Positions 1-8,523 are shown, counted from the first letter of the stretch. The stretch: 10,943 nucleotides of DNA from Candidatus Aenigmatarchaeota archaeon (GCA_026397455.1 JAPLUX010000115.1:1-10943); one strand, 5' to 3'. Program-made: numbers and translations. Notes: a model not told the origin generated them from the sequence alone.

Positions 1-2169
1 AGTAACTATTTCGTATTTTTCAAGCATCACAGCAACTGCTTCTGCTTGATCGAATGTAGGTTTTCCTTGCCCTCCGCTTTCAGTATAATTTGTTAGAGCA
101 AGTTTTAATTCCGTTGCGATACCGATATAGTCAACAATCAAACCACCATCTTTATCCTTGAACACTCGGTTAACTCGTGCGATTGCTTGCATTAACCCAT
201 GACCTTTCATTGGTTTATCGAGATACATCGTATGGAGGCTTTGACAATCAAACCCAGTGAGCCACATATCCCTAACAATGACTATTTTGAGTGAATCTGA
301 AGGATCTTTTAGTCGATCTCCTATCGCTCTACGTCGTGTTGTATTACGAATATGTTGTTGCCATTCTATAGGATCACTTGCTGAACCTGTCATAATAATT
401 TTGATGAAACCTTTATCGTCATCAGGATGGTGCCATTGAGAATGTAATTTTATAATCTCGTTATAAAGATCAACACAAATTCGTCGACTCATGCATACAA
501 TCATACCTTTTCCATCAAGAACGGTAAGGCGTTTCTCGAAATGATCAACGATGTCTTTTGCGAGTCGTTCTATTCTTTGATTACTTCCTATGACTTTTTC
601 TAATCGTGCCCATTTACTTTTGAGTAATTCTTTTTTTGTTGTTTCTTCTCCTTCTGTTACTTCATCAAATTCTTCGTCTATCTTTGGTCTTTCTTCTGGT
701 TTTAATTCTATTTTTGCTAGTCTACTCTCATAATAGATACGGACTGTTGCTCCATCGTTGATTGATTTTTCAATATCATAAATATCGACATATTTTCCAA
801 ATACTGCGGGTGTACTTCTATCTGAAAGCTCGATTGGCGTACCAGTGAATCCGATAAAAGAAGCGTTTGGGAGAGCATCTCGAACATACTTTGCATACCC
901 ATAGGTAATCAATGCCTGATCTTCCTTATTCAGTATCTTTGCCTTAAAACCATATTGACTTCTATGTGCTTCATCCGCTATAACAATGATATTATTTCTT
1001 TCCGACAAAAGTGGGTATTCCTCTCTGTTCTCTTCAGGGAAAAATTTCTGTATCGTAGTAAACACGACACCTCCAGAAGATACCTTGAGAAGTTCCTTCA
1101 ATTTTGGTCGTGAATCTGCTTGAACTGGTTCTTGACGTAAGATTTCTTTACATCTGCAAAACGTACCAAATAATTGATCGTCCAAATCGTTCCTATCAGT
1201 AAGGACAACAATTGTAGGATTATCCATTTCCAATACAAGTTTTCCAGTATAGAAAACCATAATCAGACTTTTACCAGAGCCTTGTGTATGCCACACAATT
1301 CCAGCTTTTTTATTGCTCTGTATTGCTTCAAGAGTCGATTTCAATGCTTTATTTACTGCATGGTATTGATGATAGGCTGCTATCTTTTTCTGTAATGTTT
1401 TTTCTTTTTCAAAAACAATGAAATATCGCATCAAGTCAAGCAATCGTTCTTTTGTAAACATTCCTCGTAATAGAATTTCTAATGGCATCATTTGTTGCGG
1501 TGTGTCAATACCATCGATTATTTTCCATTTCATGAATCTATCTTTATCTGAAGTAAGCGTTCCAGCCCGTGCCTCTAAACCATCACTAATCACAAGAATT
1601 TCGTTATATCTAAACAAAGAAGGAATTTGGTCTCGATAGGTTTGTAATTGGTTATATGCGGCCCAAACTGTTGCTTCCTCATCAGCAGGGTTTTTCAGCT
1701 CTATAATAACCAACGGTAATCCGTTGACAAACAAAACAATGTCTGCTCTTCTGTTGTTATTGTTTTCGATAACTGTGAACTGGTGGATCGCTAGGAATTC
1801 GTTGTTGTTTGGATTTTTAAAATCAAAAAGCCAGATCTTATCTCCTACAATTCTTCCATCTTTTCGATATTCAATATCTACACCATCGACAAGCATTTTA
1901 TGAAAAAATTGATTATCAATTACTAGGTCTGGTCCTGCTATTCTAAGTATTTTTTTTAACGCTTCTTCTTTTGTTTCTTGAGGAATCATTGGATTCAATC
2001 TATCAATAGCATCCCGTAATCTCTGAAGCAGAACTACATCCTCGTAATTTCTTTCAGGATTTCTACCTTCGGGAGCAATATCTGGACCAAATATGATTTT
2101 ATAACCTATATGTGAGAGGATTTCAAGAGCAGAATGTTCGACATCCTCTTCTGTGACAAATTTTTTCAT
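1..2169 (-). CDS. hsdR: Type I restriction enzyme R subunit HsdR, 3' end cut by window edge
   Basis: HsdR is the motor and nuclease subunit of a type I restriction-modification complex: it translocates DNA using ATP and cuts it when target sites are unmethylated. The minus-strand frame is open for 723 codons, from ATG at 2169 to the left edge. Seen in order: a PD-(D/E)xK nuclease core (D143, then E157-L-K159 in VIIELKNP); Walker [10 protein letters not shown] with K300 and S301; a TTIQKF motif; a DEAH box (residues 399-402, IADEAHRS); GFTGTP at 440-445; and helicase motif [10 protein letters not shown] with Q661, R665 and R668. All key residues are present, so the enzyme looks active. Family members are about 1000 residues, so the C-terminal helical region that docks on the methylase lies outside the window. 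The start overlaps the hsdS-2 stop as ATGA, with GGAG eight bases upstream, which indicates translational coupling at the end of the hsd operon. Confidence 0.96.
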   Translation of the reverse strand, partial: MKKFVTEEDVEHSALEILSHIGYKIIFGPDIAPEGRNPERNYEDVVLLQRLRDAIDRLNPMIPQETKEEALKKILRIAGPDLVIDNQFFHKMLVDGVDIEYRKDGRIVGDKIWLFDFKNPNNNEFLAIHQFTVIENNNNRRADIVLFVNGLPLVIIELKNPADEEATVWAAYNQLQTYRDQIPSLFRYNEILVISDGLEARAGTLTSDKDRFMKWKIIDGIDTPQQMMPLEILLRGMFTKERLLDLMRYFIVFEKEKTLQKKIAAYHQYHAVNKALKSTLEAIQSNKKAGIVWHTQGSGKSLIMVFYTGKLVLEMDNPTIVVLTDRNDLDDQLFGTFCRCKEILRQEPVQADSRPKLKELLKVSSGGVVFTTIQKFFPEENREEYPLLSERNNIIVIADEAHRSQYGFKAKILNKEDQALITYGYAKYVRDALPNASFIGFTGTPIELSDRSTPAVFGKYVDIYDIEKSINDGATVRIYYESRLAKIELKPEERPKIDEEFDEVTEGEETTKKELLKSKWARLEKVIGSNQRIERLAKDIVDHFEKRLTVLDGKGMIVCMSRRICVDLYNEIIKLHSQWHHPDDDKGFIKIIMTGSASDPIEWQQHIRNTTRRRAIGDRLKDPSDSLKIVIVRDMWLTGFDCQSLHTMYLDKPMKGHGLMQAIARVNRVFKDKDGGLIVDYIGIATELKLALTNYTESGGQGKPTFDQAEAVAVMLEKYEIVT

Positions 2170-3494
2170 ATAGCTGTCTCCGTTTGAGGAACTGGAACTC
2201 TTAATTGACCTGACATAAGTTTGGGAAGAAGAGCATCACGAATTTGTGAGAGATTTCTTGATTCTACATTAATCTGAATCAATTTTTCTATTATAGATTT
2301 CATTAATTTATTCATTTCTTCTAAAACTTTTACGGTTGGAACTATCACTAATGAATTTTTAAGATGTTGCCTTTGAATATGTCCCATTGTTGTTGCTTTA
2401 CCTTCCGCTATGCATCTATATTCTGGCAAATAGTGTAATGTCCAATAATAATAGAACCATTTAGGATATGTATCTGATGTTACTTTGAACAAGTGCTGAT
2501 TTAATGCTCCTTTTCCATAATACCAAATAACCACTTCAAGGCTTCCAGACCATGAAAATAAAATATCTCCATCATCTACAACGTACTCTTCAGGAATGCT
2601 TAAATTGGCTTTATCGCTTGATTCCGTTATTCCTTGTTTTAATTCTCTAATCTTAATCACGGGTAAATATTCTTCATCCTCATGAACAGGAAATTTTTGC
2701 AATGCTAATCCATTCAAAAAATTTGCAATCTCATCAATTGATTTGACAATCCAGCCGTTTGGTATCTCTATCTGTAATTCTTCAGAATAAACCATTTCCC
2801 CACCACTTGATTTATAGGGATTACCTTCCTCGTTAGGAAACTCAAAATCAATAAACCAATGTTTAAAGAGGGCTTGACCGATTGATTCAAGGATCTTATT
2901 CATCTGCTGGTTGAGGTCAATTTTTAAGTCAAAATCTGAAAAGATTTTAGCGATAACCCGCTGTTCACTAATTTGGGGTACGACGACTTTCATATCCATT
3001 AGTAATTTGGTATTCAATGATGGCATCGTAGCGCCGAAAGCATAACTCCTAACTCTCTCTTTGAATTTTTCAAGACCGAAGTAATATGATAGAAATGATG
3101 GAACAATTTTTTCTCTGTCTGTCCGAACCCTAAGGCAACGACCAGAAAAAAGCCAGCCTTCCTCAGTTTTTTTTGCAATAGCTCTTCTATCAACGGAACC
3201 GACTCTACTAAAAATAATATCGCCTTCTTTAATCGAGTATTTATTCAATCTAATTCTGTCATTATCAGATACTTTTGGTAAATCATTATGGATTATTCTA
3301 TTATCTCCTAAATGTTCAACTGTTATTATGGGTGTTCCTTCACTGACATAATCCCTATTGTGTAGTTGACTCCCGAAAGGTCCTGTTTGGATTCCACCTT
3401 CTACACATAACGCTTTAAGTTCTTTAACCTCCCATTCTTCAGGAATCAAACCTATATCAGTTTGTTTGAATTTGGTTTGCTGTTTAGAATTCAT
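2166..3494 (-). CDS. hsdS: Type I restriction-modification specificity subunit HsdS, second copy
   Basis: HsdS is the DNA-recognition subunit. It sets the target sequence for methylation by HsdM and cleavage by HsdR. At 442 residues it has the full family length and the usual two-fold layout. Target-recognition domain 1 spans about 20-175 (opens [13 protein letters not shown], contains [13 protein letters not shown]). The central conserved helix region spans about 176-245 ([17 protein letters not shown], then [16 protein letters not shown]). Recognition domain 2 spans about 246-387 (opens [10 protein letters not shown]), and the distal conserved helix is about 388-434 ([16 protein letters not shown]). 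Both recognition domains differ from those of hsdS-1, while the conserved regions are nearly the same. The ATG at 3494 lies inside the tail of the 29-codon ORF (11-nt overlap), and the TGA overlaps the hsdR ATG. A complete second specificity gene of this kind would give the same M and R subunits a second target. Confidence 0.95.
   Translation of the reverse strand: MNSKQQTKFKQTDIGLIPEEWEVKELKALCVEGGIQTGPFGSQLHNRDYVSEGTPIITVEHLGDNRIIHNDLPKVSDNDRIRLNKYSIKEGDIIFSRVGSVDRRAIAKKTEEGWLFSGRCLRVRTDREKIVPSFLSYYFGLEKFKERVRSYAFGATMPSLNTKLLMDMKVVVPQISEQRVIAKIFSDFDLKIDLNQQMNKILESIGQALFKHWFIDFEFPNEEGNPYKSSGGEMVYSEELQIEIPNGWIVKSIDEIANFLNGLALQKFPVHEDEEYLPVIKIRELKQGITESSDKANLSIPEEYVVDDGDILFSWSGSLEVVIWYYGKGALNQHLFKVTSDTYPKWFYYYWTLHYLPEYRCIAEGKATTMGHIQRQHLKNSLVIVPTVKVLEEMNKLMKSIIEKLIQINVESRNLSQIRDALLPKLMSGQLRVPVPQTETAI
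2806..2861. repeat. 56-bp direct repeat, copy in hsdS-2
   Basis: A block identical over 56 bases to 4240-4295, in the same orientation and reading frame. It encodes the central conserved segment [19 protein letters not shown], between the two recognition domains. The sequence around it diverges, quickly on the recognition-domain-2 side. The repeats are 1434 bp apart. Confidence 0.9.
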
Positions 3495-3573
3495 ATCCGA
3501 TACTCACTAAATTCTTCTTTATCTCTTCATCAATTTTTTTTCCTTTTTCTACCACTGTGATAAATTTTTTCAT
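3484..3573 (-). pseudogene. 29-codon chimeric ORF: hsdR start fused to hsdM tail (duplication scar)
   Basis: This short frame lies between the two hsdS genes. Its first six codons (MKKFIT) match the hsdR start (MKKFVT). The DNA around this ATG, from the GGAG ribosome site to codon 6, matches the hsdR start region at 29 of 31 bases. From codon 8 onward ([15 protein letters not shown]) it matches the HsdM C-terminus ([15 protein letters not shown]), and the stop codon falls at the equivalent position. The inferred origin is a tandem duplication of the segment from the hsdM tail through hsdS to the hsdR head, leaving this fused remnant. It begins with ATGA over the hsdS-1 stop and ends 11 nt inside hsdS-2, so it could still relay ribosomes from one hsdS to the next. 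Whether the 29-residue peptide has any role is unknown. Confidence 0.8.
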
Positions 3574-4793
3574 ATAGCTGACTCCTTACCCGATAAAAGA
3601 ACTCTTATTTGTCCTGACATAAGTTTGGGGAGAAGAGTATCACGAAGTTCTGTTAAGATATTAGACTCAACAAATAAAATCTCTTTTTTCTGTGCTATCA
3701 AAGAAAATACCTCTGAGAAAATTTTTAACTGTCTATCATTCGGTAAAATCAATTTCAAAGAGTTTAATCCATTAATTGTTATTGCTTTTTGAGTACTCCC
3801 AATGGTAATAGCATCAAGTGTATGAAGGATTTGCTTATTATTTAACCATGCAAAAATAAAATCAGAATAGAAGTCTTTTTTAAAACTTCTAAACCAAGTT
3901 AAATTACCATCTTTAAAATAAAAACAATCCTTATTTTTAACTCGATAAGAAATACCTATAGTTCCAACTGAAGTTAAAAGTATATCTTTATATTTTGGAA
4001 CACCATATTTATTTTTGATTTCTTCATATTTTTCTTTTGATATAAAGAGTTCAAGACTTACATTTTTTCCATTATGTAGTTCAATTATTTCTTTAGATCT
4101 AAAAAAAGGAATCCCGCTTTTCTTATATTCTGACATAAAAATTCTTTTACTTGATGTTATCTCTACTATTTCATCTAGATTTACAATTTTCCACCCTTTA
4201 GGTATCTCTCCTAGTTCAGAATCAATTATTGCCCCACCGCTTGATTTATAGGGATTACCTTCCTCGTTAGGAAACTCAAAATCAATAAACCAATGCTTGA
4301 AAAGAGCTTGACCCATAGCTTCAAGGGTTCGATTCATTTGTTGGTTCAGTTCTATTTTTAAATCGAGGTCGAAGAGAATTTTAGCTATAGATTGTTGTTC
4401 ATTAATTGGTGGAAGTTTTATTGATAATGCATAAAAATCCTCCCGACTTGTTGATGGAATAGCAGAACCAGAATCCATTGAATTAATATCTTGAGTTAAT
4501 AGGGCATAGTAAGCAAATTTTATATCTAATTCTTTTATATCTTTTGGTTTAAGATAAAATGCTGTATCAATAATAAAAAAAGGAATAGGGGAATAATGAA
4601 TACCACGATACGCTCCCTTTCGCCCAATAATAATACCAGAATTGTTGACTAATGGACAACCCGTCCAACCTATTTGTCCATTAGTTCCATAGACAGGATA
4701 TTCTCCTGAGTTTTTTTTATAATTTCGTAGAGCTTTTCCATATTCTAATGATGCAATTTCTCCCCATAGATGTTCTGTCCAATCAGATAACAA
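3570..4793 (-). CDS. hsdS: Type I restriction-modification specificity subunit HsdS, first copy (TTG start)
   Basis: This is the first of two complete DNA-specificity subunits, 407 residues from the chosen start. Recognition domain 1 covers about 4-127 ([19 protein letters not shown], then NGQIGWTG). The central conserved region covers about 128-195 ([33 protein letters not shown]). Domain 2 covers about 197-355 ([12 protein letters not shown]). The distal conserved helix ends [16 protein letters not shown]. There is no in-frame ATG, GTG or other strong start near the 5' end. Two TTG codons are available, at 4799 and 4793. The one at 4793 is preferred because it aligns with the ATG of hsdS-2 and gives the same 11-nt overlap with the preceding frame, here hsdM. 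Starting at 4799 would add two residues. No clear Shine-Dalgarno site precedes it, so initiation probably depends on ribosomes finishing hsdM. The stop overlaps the ATG of the 29-codon ORF. Confidence 0.93.
   Translation of the reverse strand: MLSDWTEHLWGEIASLEYGKALRNYKKNSGEYPVYGTNGQIGWTGCPLVNNSGIIIGRKGAYRGIHYSPIPFFIIDTAFYLKPKDIKELDIKFAYYALLTQDINSMDSGSAIPSTSREDFYALSIKLPPINEQQSIAKILFDLDLKIELNQQMNRTLEAMGQALFKHWFIDFEFPNEEGNPYKSSGGAIIDSELGEIPKGWKIVNLDEIVEITSSKRIFMSEYKKSGIPFFRSKEIIELHNGKNVSLELFISKEKYEEIKNKYGVPKYKDILLTSVGTIGISYRVKNKDCFYFKDGNLTWFRSFKKDFYSDFIFAWLNNKQILHTLDAITIGSTQKAITINGLNSLKLILPNDRQLKIFSEVFSLIAQKKEILFVESNILTELRDTLLPKLMSGQIRVLLSGKESAI
4240..4295. repeat. 56-bp direct repeat, copy in hsdS-1
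   Basis: Partner of the block at 2806-2861, identical over 56 bases. A crossover between the copies would join recognition domain 1 of hsdS-1 to recognition domain 2 of hsdS-2 and remove 1434 bp, keeping the frame. Whether this happens in cells cannot be told from one sequence. Confidence 0.9.
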
Positions 4794-6327
4794 ATCCAAC
4801 CCCCATAAGATTCTTTTTTATCTCTTCATCCAGCTTTTTTCCGTCTTCCATTTGTTTTGCGAGTTCCTCGGTTAATCGTTTCATCTTTTCATCAAACGCT
4901 TCCGTATCTTCTTCTTCCGCCTTAGCCCCAACATATCGTCCTGGAGTCAAAATATGATCGTGTTTTCTGATTTCATCTAATTTAGTAGACTTACAAAAAC
5001 CAGGAATATCCTCGTATTTACCACATTCACCCCTCCAAGCGTGATAGGTATCGGAAATCTTTTTGATGTCATCATTGGTCAAATCTCGATGCCTTCTGTC
5101 GACCATTTCCCCTATTTTACGGGCATCGATAAACAATGTTTCTGCTCGTCTGTCTCTAAACTTTTGATTTTTCCTATCCCGTGTAATGAACCACAGGGTC
5201 GCAGGGATCATTGTGTTGTAAAACAATTGTGATGGTAGGGCGATGATGCAATCAACCAAATCTTCCTCAATAATGTTTTTCCGTATTTCTCCCTCACCTG
5301 ATGTTTGAGAACTCAGTGACCCGTTTGCTAGAACAAAACCAGCTATTCCGTTTGGTGCCAAGTGGTGAATGAAGTGTTGAACCCAGGCAAAGTTAGCATT
5401 TCCTTCAGGTGGAACACCATATTTCCATCGCACATCGTCACGTAATAATTGCCCTTTCCAATCACTATCATTAAAAGGAGGGTTAGCAAGAACAAAATCT
5501 GCTTTCAAATCCTTATGGGCATCATTTAAAAAACTCCCTTCATTATTCCATAAAATAGATTTGGATTCAATCCCTCTAATGGCGAGATTCATTTTACACA
5601 AACGCCACGTGGTCTGATTAGATTCCTGACCTAACACATGGATATCATCAAGTCGACCACCATGTACTTCAATGAATTTTTCACTCTGAACAAACATACC
5701 ACCTGAACCACAACACGGGTCGAAAACTCGCCCCTTATACGGTTCGATCATTTCCACAAGTAATTTTACAATACACCGTGGAGTGTAAAACTGACCACCT
5801 TTTTTCCCTTCAGCATCAGCAAATTGTCCTAGAAAATATTCATAGACTCTACCTAAAATATCTTTACTTTTACTCTCTTTATCTCCTAGACCAATGGTTC
5901 CAATAACATCTATGAGCTCGCCTACCCGTTGTTTATCAAGAGCAGGTCGAGCATAATTTTTAGGAAGCACTCCTTTCAATGAGGGATTATCTCTTTCAAT
6001 AGCATCCATTGCACCGTCTATAATCTTACCGATCTCTGGTTGCTTTGCGTTCTTCTGAAGATAGTCCCATCGTGCTTCTGGTGGAACCCAAAATACATTT
6101 CTCATTTTATATTCATCAATATCCTCAGGATCACCCATTGCTTCTTTATCACTCTTTAGTGCAGTGTACAGATCAAGAAAAGCATCAGAGATATACTTTA
6201 GAAATATCAGACCTAAAACAACATGTTTGTATTCAGCAGCATCCATATTGCTTCTGAGCTTATCCGCTATTTGCCAGAGTTTCTCCTCGAAACCGATATT
6301 TGCACCGTTTGATGTGGATTTCGCCAT
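4783..6327 (-). CDS. hsdM: Type I restriction-modification methyltransferase subunit HsdM
   Basis: HsdM is the N6-adenine methyltransferase of the type I complex. With HsdS it protects the host's target sites, and with HsdS and HsdR it forms the restriction enzyme. The protein is 514 residues, normal for the family. An N-terminal helical HsdM domain covers roughly 10-140 ([17 protein letters not shown]). It is followed by GQFYTPR near 178, the SAM-binding motif FDPCCGSGG with D203 to G210, and the catalytic motif NPPF at 282-285. A charged coiled-coil-like tail ends [18 protein letters not shown] at 6327 is preceded by GGGAGAGG and, about 65 bp upstream, by a TATA box on the same strand. It is the first gene of the hsd operon. 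Its last 11 nt overlap hsdS-1, and a copy of its last 22 codons or so recurs between the two hsdS genes. Confidence 0.97.
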   Translation of the reverse strand: MAKSTSNGANIGFEEKLWQIADKLRSNMDAAEYKHVVLGLIFLKYISDAFLDLYTALKSDKEAMGDPEDIDEYKMRNVFWVPPEARWDYLQKNAKQPEIGKIIDGAMDAIERDNPSLKGVLPKNYARPALDKQRVGELIDVIGTIGLGDKESKSKDILGRVYEYFLGQFADAEGKKGGQFYTPRCIVKLLVEMIEPYKGRVFDPCCGSGGMFVQSEKFIEVHGGRLDDIHVLGQESNQTTWRLCKMNLAIRGIESKSILWNNEGSFLNDAHKDLKADFVLANPPFNDSDWKGQLLRDDVRWKYGVPPEGNANFAWVQHFIHHLAPNGIAGFVLANGSLSSQTSGEGEIRKNIIEEDLVDCIIALPSQLFYNTMIPATLWFITRDRKNQKFRDRRAETLFIDARKIGEMVDRRHRDLTNDDIKKISDTYHAWRGECGKYEDIPGFCKSTKLDEIRKHDHILTPGRYVGAKAEEEDTEAFDEKMKRLTEELAKQMEDGKKLDEEIKKNLMGVGFVI

Positions 6328-6329
6328 AG

Positions 6330-6339
6330 TTCCTCTCCC
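6330..6339 (-). promoter_or_regulatory. Ribosome binding site of hsdM
   Basis: On the minus strand the bases read GGGAGAGGAA, ending two to three bases before the ATG at 6327. This purine-rich element supports the chosen hsdM start. Confidence 0.6.
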
Positions 6340-6392
6340 AAATATTTTAAGCTTAGCTTTCCTCTTCTATGTTTAATGGTATATGAAAAAAG

Positions 6393-6402
6393 TATATATA
6401 AA
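6393..6402 (-). promoter_or_regulatory. Archaeal TATA box of the hsd operon
   Basis: The minus strand reads TTTATATATA, a strong match to the archaeal TATA consensus. At the usual spacing of about 25 bp, transcription would start near 6372 and give a leader of about 45 nt that contains the hsdM ribosome site. It is the only convincing promoter for the whole hsd gene set, since the downstream genes overlap one another. Confidence 0.65.
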
Positions 6403-6555
6403 TGTCTAAAAAGTCACTTACAATTCATATTTTCGTCAGAAGATGAATCTATCTACCAAATGTTGATATTAATAATGGGTTTGGCTATTTTTTATAAGGA
6501 AAATCTTACCTCCCAGACTTAACTAGACCCTCTTTCTAATTCTGAAGGTTTTATC

Positions 6556-6574
6556 GGGTATGTTTTTAAGGAAC
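6556..6574 (+). promoter_or_regulatory. Upstream repeat element, copy 1 (before RAM-domain gene)
   Basis: GGGTATGTTTTTAAGGAAC here matches 6901-6919 at 17 of 19 bases. It sits 38 bp before the GTG start of the RAM gene. Its TTTTTAAG core could serve as a TATA box, which would give a start near 6592 and a short leader with the ribosome site. It could instead be an operator shared by the two genes. No protein is assigned to it. Confidence 0.4.
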
Positions 6575-6599
6575 GAGATGTTAGGATATCGATGATAAA

Positions 6600-6604
6600 G
6601 GAGG
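6600..6604 (+). promoter_or_regulatory. Ribosome binding site deciding a GTG start
   Basis: GGAGG lies seven bases before GTG at 6612. This fixes the start of the RAM-domain gene at a non-ATG codon; there is no suitably placed ATG in frame. Confidence 0.75.
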
Positions 6605-6611
6605 AATAAAG

Positions 6612-6848
6612 GTGGTAATAGGTTTTGTTCTTATGCATGTTTCGCCATTACGTGAATCTGAAGTCTTCAATAAACTCTCAAAACTCCATGAGGTTATTGA
6701 AGTTCATCCATTATTAGGAGAATACGATCTTATCGCAAAAATTGAAGCAAAAGATTATGAAAGCATCGGAGAAATCATTATTCATAAGATTAAAACAATA
6801 GAAGGCATAACAGATACCAAGACATTAACAGGAATAAGGTTGCATTGA
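6612..6848 (+). CDS. Stand-alone Lrp/AsnC ligand-binding (RAM) domain protein
   Basis: A 78-residue protein that consists only of the Lrp/AsnC effector-binding domain and lacks the DNA-binding helix-turn-helix. It shows the family pattern: a first strand GFVLMHVSP, a helix with EVFNKLSKL, then VIEVHPLLGEYDLIAKIEA, a second helix, and a final strand IEGITDTKTLTGIRL. In the family this domain folds as an alpha-beta sandwich, forms dimers and higher oligomers, and binds amino acids or related small molecules. Single-domain versions are frequent in archaea and are thought to act by binding ligands or by mixing with full-length Lrp-type regulators. That role is inferred here. It is transcribed away from hsdM and has its own ribosome site. 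Whether it has any link to the hsd operon or to the sensor gene downstream is open. Confidence 0.9.
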   Translation: MVIGFVLMHVSPLRESEVFNKLSKLHEVIEVHPLLGEYDLIAKIEAKDYESIGEIIIHKIKTIEGITDTKTLTGIRLH

Positions 6849-6900
6849 AACAACTGATTCAAAAGAATGATTCATTTTTACTCTTTGGACAGGGTTCTCA

Positions 6901-6919
6901 GGGTATGTTATTAAAGAAC
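6901..6919 (+). promoter_or_regulatory. Upstream repeat element, copy 2 (before LamG sensor gene)
   Basis: GGGTATGTTATTAAAGAAC matches 6556-6574 at 17 of 19 bases. It lies in the 126-bp gap before the sensor gene, 56 bp before its ATG. The bases ahead of both copies also share CTCTTT and a GGTT stretch, so the copies may be remnants of a duplicated promoter region. The gap otherwise holds only a T-rich patch (6873-6886) that could end the RAM transcript. Confidence 0.4.
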
Positions 6920-6974
6920 TAAAGGTTATGAAATTGTAGATTTCGAGGTGGAATAGATAAAGATCGAAGCGTTA

Positions 6975-8321
6975 ATGAAAATCTTGAAAATGATTGGCAC
7001 GATATTCATTATTATCATACTAATAACACCTTTTACTAAAGTTATAAAAGGAAATTCAAGTAAAGAGATAGACATTAACTCTGGTTTAATTGGTTTCTGG
7101 AATTTTAATGAAGGTAGTGGAGATGTAGTGAATGATGCTTCGGGATTTGGTAATAAAGGAACACTCCATGGAGCAATATGGACCTCTGGTATTTCAGATA
7201 GTGCATTGATGTTTGATGGTGTGAACGATTACTTAGAAATTGCTGAACCAAACGGATTAAATTTCGGTACAAACACAGATTTTACGTTCTCAGCATGGAT
7301 AAAACCAGAATCTACCCAATTAAGCTATTCAACAATTTTCGGAAGAAGAAACTCACCAGAAAGTAGCGGTTATATATTTTTTCTTTACAATGGACAGCTA
7401 GCAGTTCAGTTAAATGAGGGAAATGGGACAATTTGGGATTATAAAAATTATATCTCCGGAAGCCAAGATTTTAGTGACAATTTGTGGCATCATATCGCTG
7501 CTACAGGAGATAGAGATAATGTTCTAAAATTTTATGTTGATGGAGTATTACAGATTAATCAATATAACATATCTTCTTTTAGAAATATTGATTCGACTTC
7601 TAATTTATACATTGGGTGGGAAGAAAGGAATCCGACTGCGACATATTTTCATGGCGTCATTGATGAAGGCCGTATTTATAATCGAGTTTTAACTGAAGAT
7701 GAAATTAAATTCCTTTATAAAAACCCTTCAGGAATTGAACCCGTCCCAGTTGCAGAAATCACAGTAGTAGTTAGTGCAGCAGCAGGAACCAGCCTAATTA
7801 TGTTTATTATAGCTACTGATTTAGGCAAATATAAATTTTTATCTTTCTTAGCATTGTTTGGTCCTTTATTCACTCGCTTTCAAAATGTAGATGATTTGCA
7901 ACAGAACGAGAAACGTCATTGTATGTATGAATTCATTGAGAAAAATCAACCAGTGACGTACAATGAGATTCGGAAATCATGTCATTTGAGTAATGGTGAA
8001 CTGTATTGGCATGCCCAGAAAATGATGCAGCAGAATGCCATCAAAATGGAGAAAAAAGGATTCCATTTATTTTTTTATATGATGCCATCGGTTGAAAAAG
8101 AGAGCCCTCCTTTATCGAGTGAGAAATTCATTAAATTGAATGCTGTTCAGCAAGATATTTATAATTTTCTTTGTAATCATCCTGGTTCTACACAATCTGA
8201 CATAAGTACATCTCTCGATATAAAACAGCAAAATATTAGTTATAATCTCTTAATGTTAGAAAAATTTGGTTTGATTAGAATTGAAAAGAAAGGGAGACAG
8301 AACATCTATTTTTCTAAATAG
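6975..8321 (+). CDS. Membrane one-component sensor: extracellular LamG-like domain, TM, tandem winged helices
   Basis: 448 residues. Residues 1-26 form a signal peptide or anchor (KILKMIG then FIIIILITPF). Residues 37-248 are a LamG/concanavalin-like jelly roll of the Laminin_G_3 type: GLIGFWNFNEGSG, DGVNDYLEI near 81-89, W171-H-H with FYVDG at 186-190, and HGVIDEGRIYNRVLTEDEI at the end. A membrane segment lies at about 259-282, and a short hydrophobic stretch at 288-299 ends PLFTRF. The first winged helix is about 311-368 (VTYNEIRKSCHLSNGELYWH); the second is about 387-446 (STQSDISTSLDIKQQNISYN). The linker PLFTRF and the LSNGELYWH helix fit the membrane-anchored winged-helix family common in Thermoplasmatota and methanogens. 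The likely job is to bind a glycan or surface ligand outside and regulate genes from the membrane. Ligand and targets are unknown. ATG at 6975 is the first start after an in-frame TAG; the nearest GAGGTGG lies 23 nt upstream, too far for normal use. Confidence 0.85.
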   Translation: MKILKMIGTIFIIIILITPFTKVIKGNSSKEIDINSGLIGFWNFNEGSGDVVNDASGFGNKGTLHGAIWTSGISDSALMFDGVNDYLEIAEPNGLNFGTNTDFTFSAWIKPESTQLSYSTIFGRRNSPESSGYIFFLYNGQLAVQLNEGNGTIWDYKNYISGSQDFSDNLWHHIAATGDRDNVLKFYVDGVLQINQYNISSFRNIDSTSNLYIGWEERNPTATYFHGVIDEGRIYNRVLTEDEIKFLYKNPSGIEPVPVAEITVVVSAAAGTSLIMFIIATDLGKYKFLSFLALFGPLFTRFQNVDDLQQNEKRHCMYEFIEKNQPVTYNEIRKSCHLSNGELYWHAQKMMQQNAIKMEKKGFHLFFYMMPSVEKESPPLSSEKFIKLNAVQQDIYNFLCNHPGSTQSDISTSLDIKQQNISYNLLMLEKFGLIRIEKKGRQNIYFSK

Positions 8322-8349
8322 AAGCCTACCTGATTAATCAATATAGTTC

Positions 8350-8385
8350 GGAAATACATTTCCCTTAGAAAATCAATGTTTTTTT
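8350..8385 (+). terminator. Putative terminator after the sensor gene
   Basis: A small inverted repeat, GGAAAT (8350-8355) with ATTTCC (8358-8363), is followed by seven T at 8379-8385. Oligo-T is the main archaeal termination signal. The hairpin is weak and may be incidental. Confidence 0.4.
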
Positions 8386-8432
8386 ATAGAATACTAGTTT
8401 TGCGAAAGATATTCTGAAAAATGTGAATACTC

Positions 8433-8456
8433 GGATAGGTTTTGGATAGGTTTTTT
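8433..8456 (+). repeat. 11-bp tandem repeat upstream of the membrane-protein genes
   Basis: GGATAGGTTTT occurs twice in direct succession (8433-8443 and 8444-8454), followed by two more T. The 11-bp period is about one helical turn, so a protein could contact both copies on one face of the DNA. It lies about 35 bp ahead of the candidate TATA box, in the 217-bp gap that is otherwise featureless apart from the terminator. Confidence 0.55.
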
Positions 8457-8487
8457 CTTGGTGTTACAAAAAACAGCTCCAAATTTC

Positions 8488-8496
8488 GTATATTAA
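8488..8496 (+). promoter_or_regulatory. Candidate TATA box for the membrane-protein genes
   Basis: GTATATTAA fits a weak archaeal TATA element. A transcript start near 8516 would leave a short leader that carries the ribosome site AGAGGTGA at 8524-8531. Confidence 0.4.
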
Positions 8497-8523
8497 GGAT
8501 CAGCCCTACTCCCCTTTAGATTA

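Noticed and set aside
257..1639. Small frames on both strands across hsdR
   Set aside because: The hsdR reading frame is continuous with all catalytic motifs, so these are shadows.
2166..4799. Phase-variable hsdS inversion locus
   Set aside because: The two hsdS genes and their repeats are in direct orientation and no recombinase gene is present, so inversion cannot switch them. Only deletion or unequal exchange is possible.
4015..6376. Several plus-strand frames of 60-80 codons across hsdS-1 and hsdM
   Set aside because: They are antisense to strongly recognised hsd genes and show no recognisable protein character or ribosome site.
6423..6448. Inverted repeat ATTCAT...ATGAAT in the divergent intergenic region
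   Set aside because: Six-base arms with a 14-base loop in AT-rich DNA are expected by chance, and it does not overlap a promoter element.
6593..6610. ATG at 6593 with five codons before a stop, ahead of the RAM gene
   Set aside because: It contains the ribosome site of the RAM gene and is too short to be meaningful on its own.
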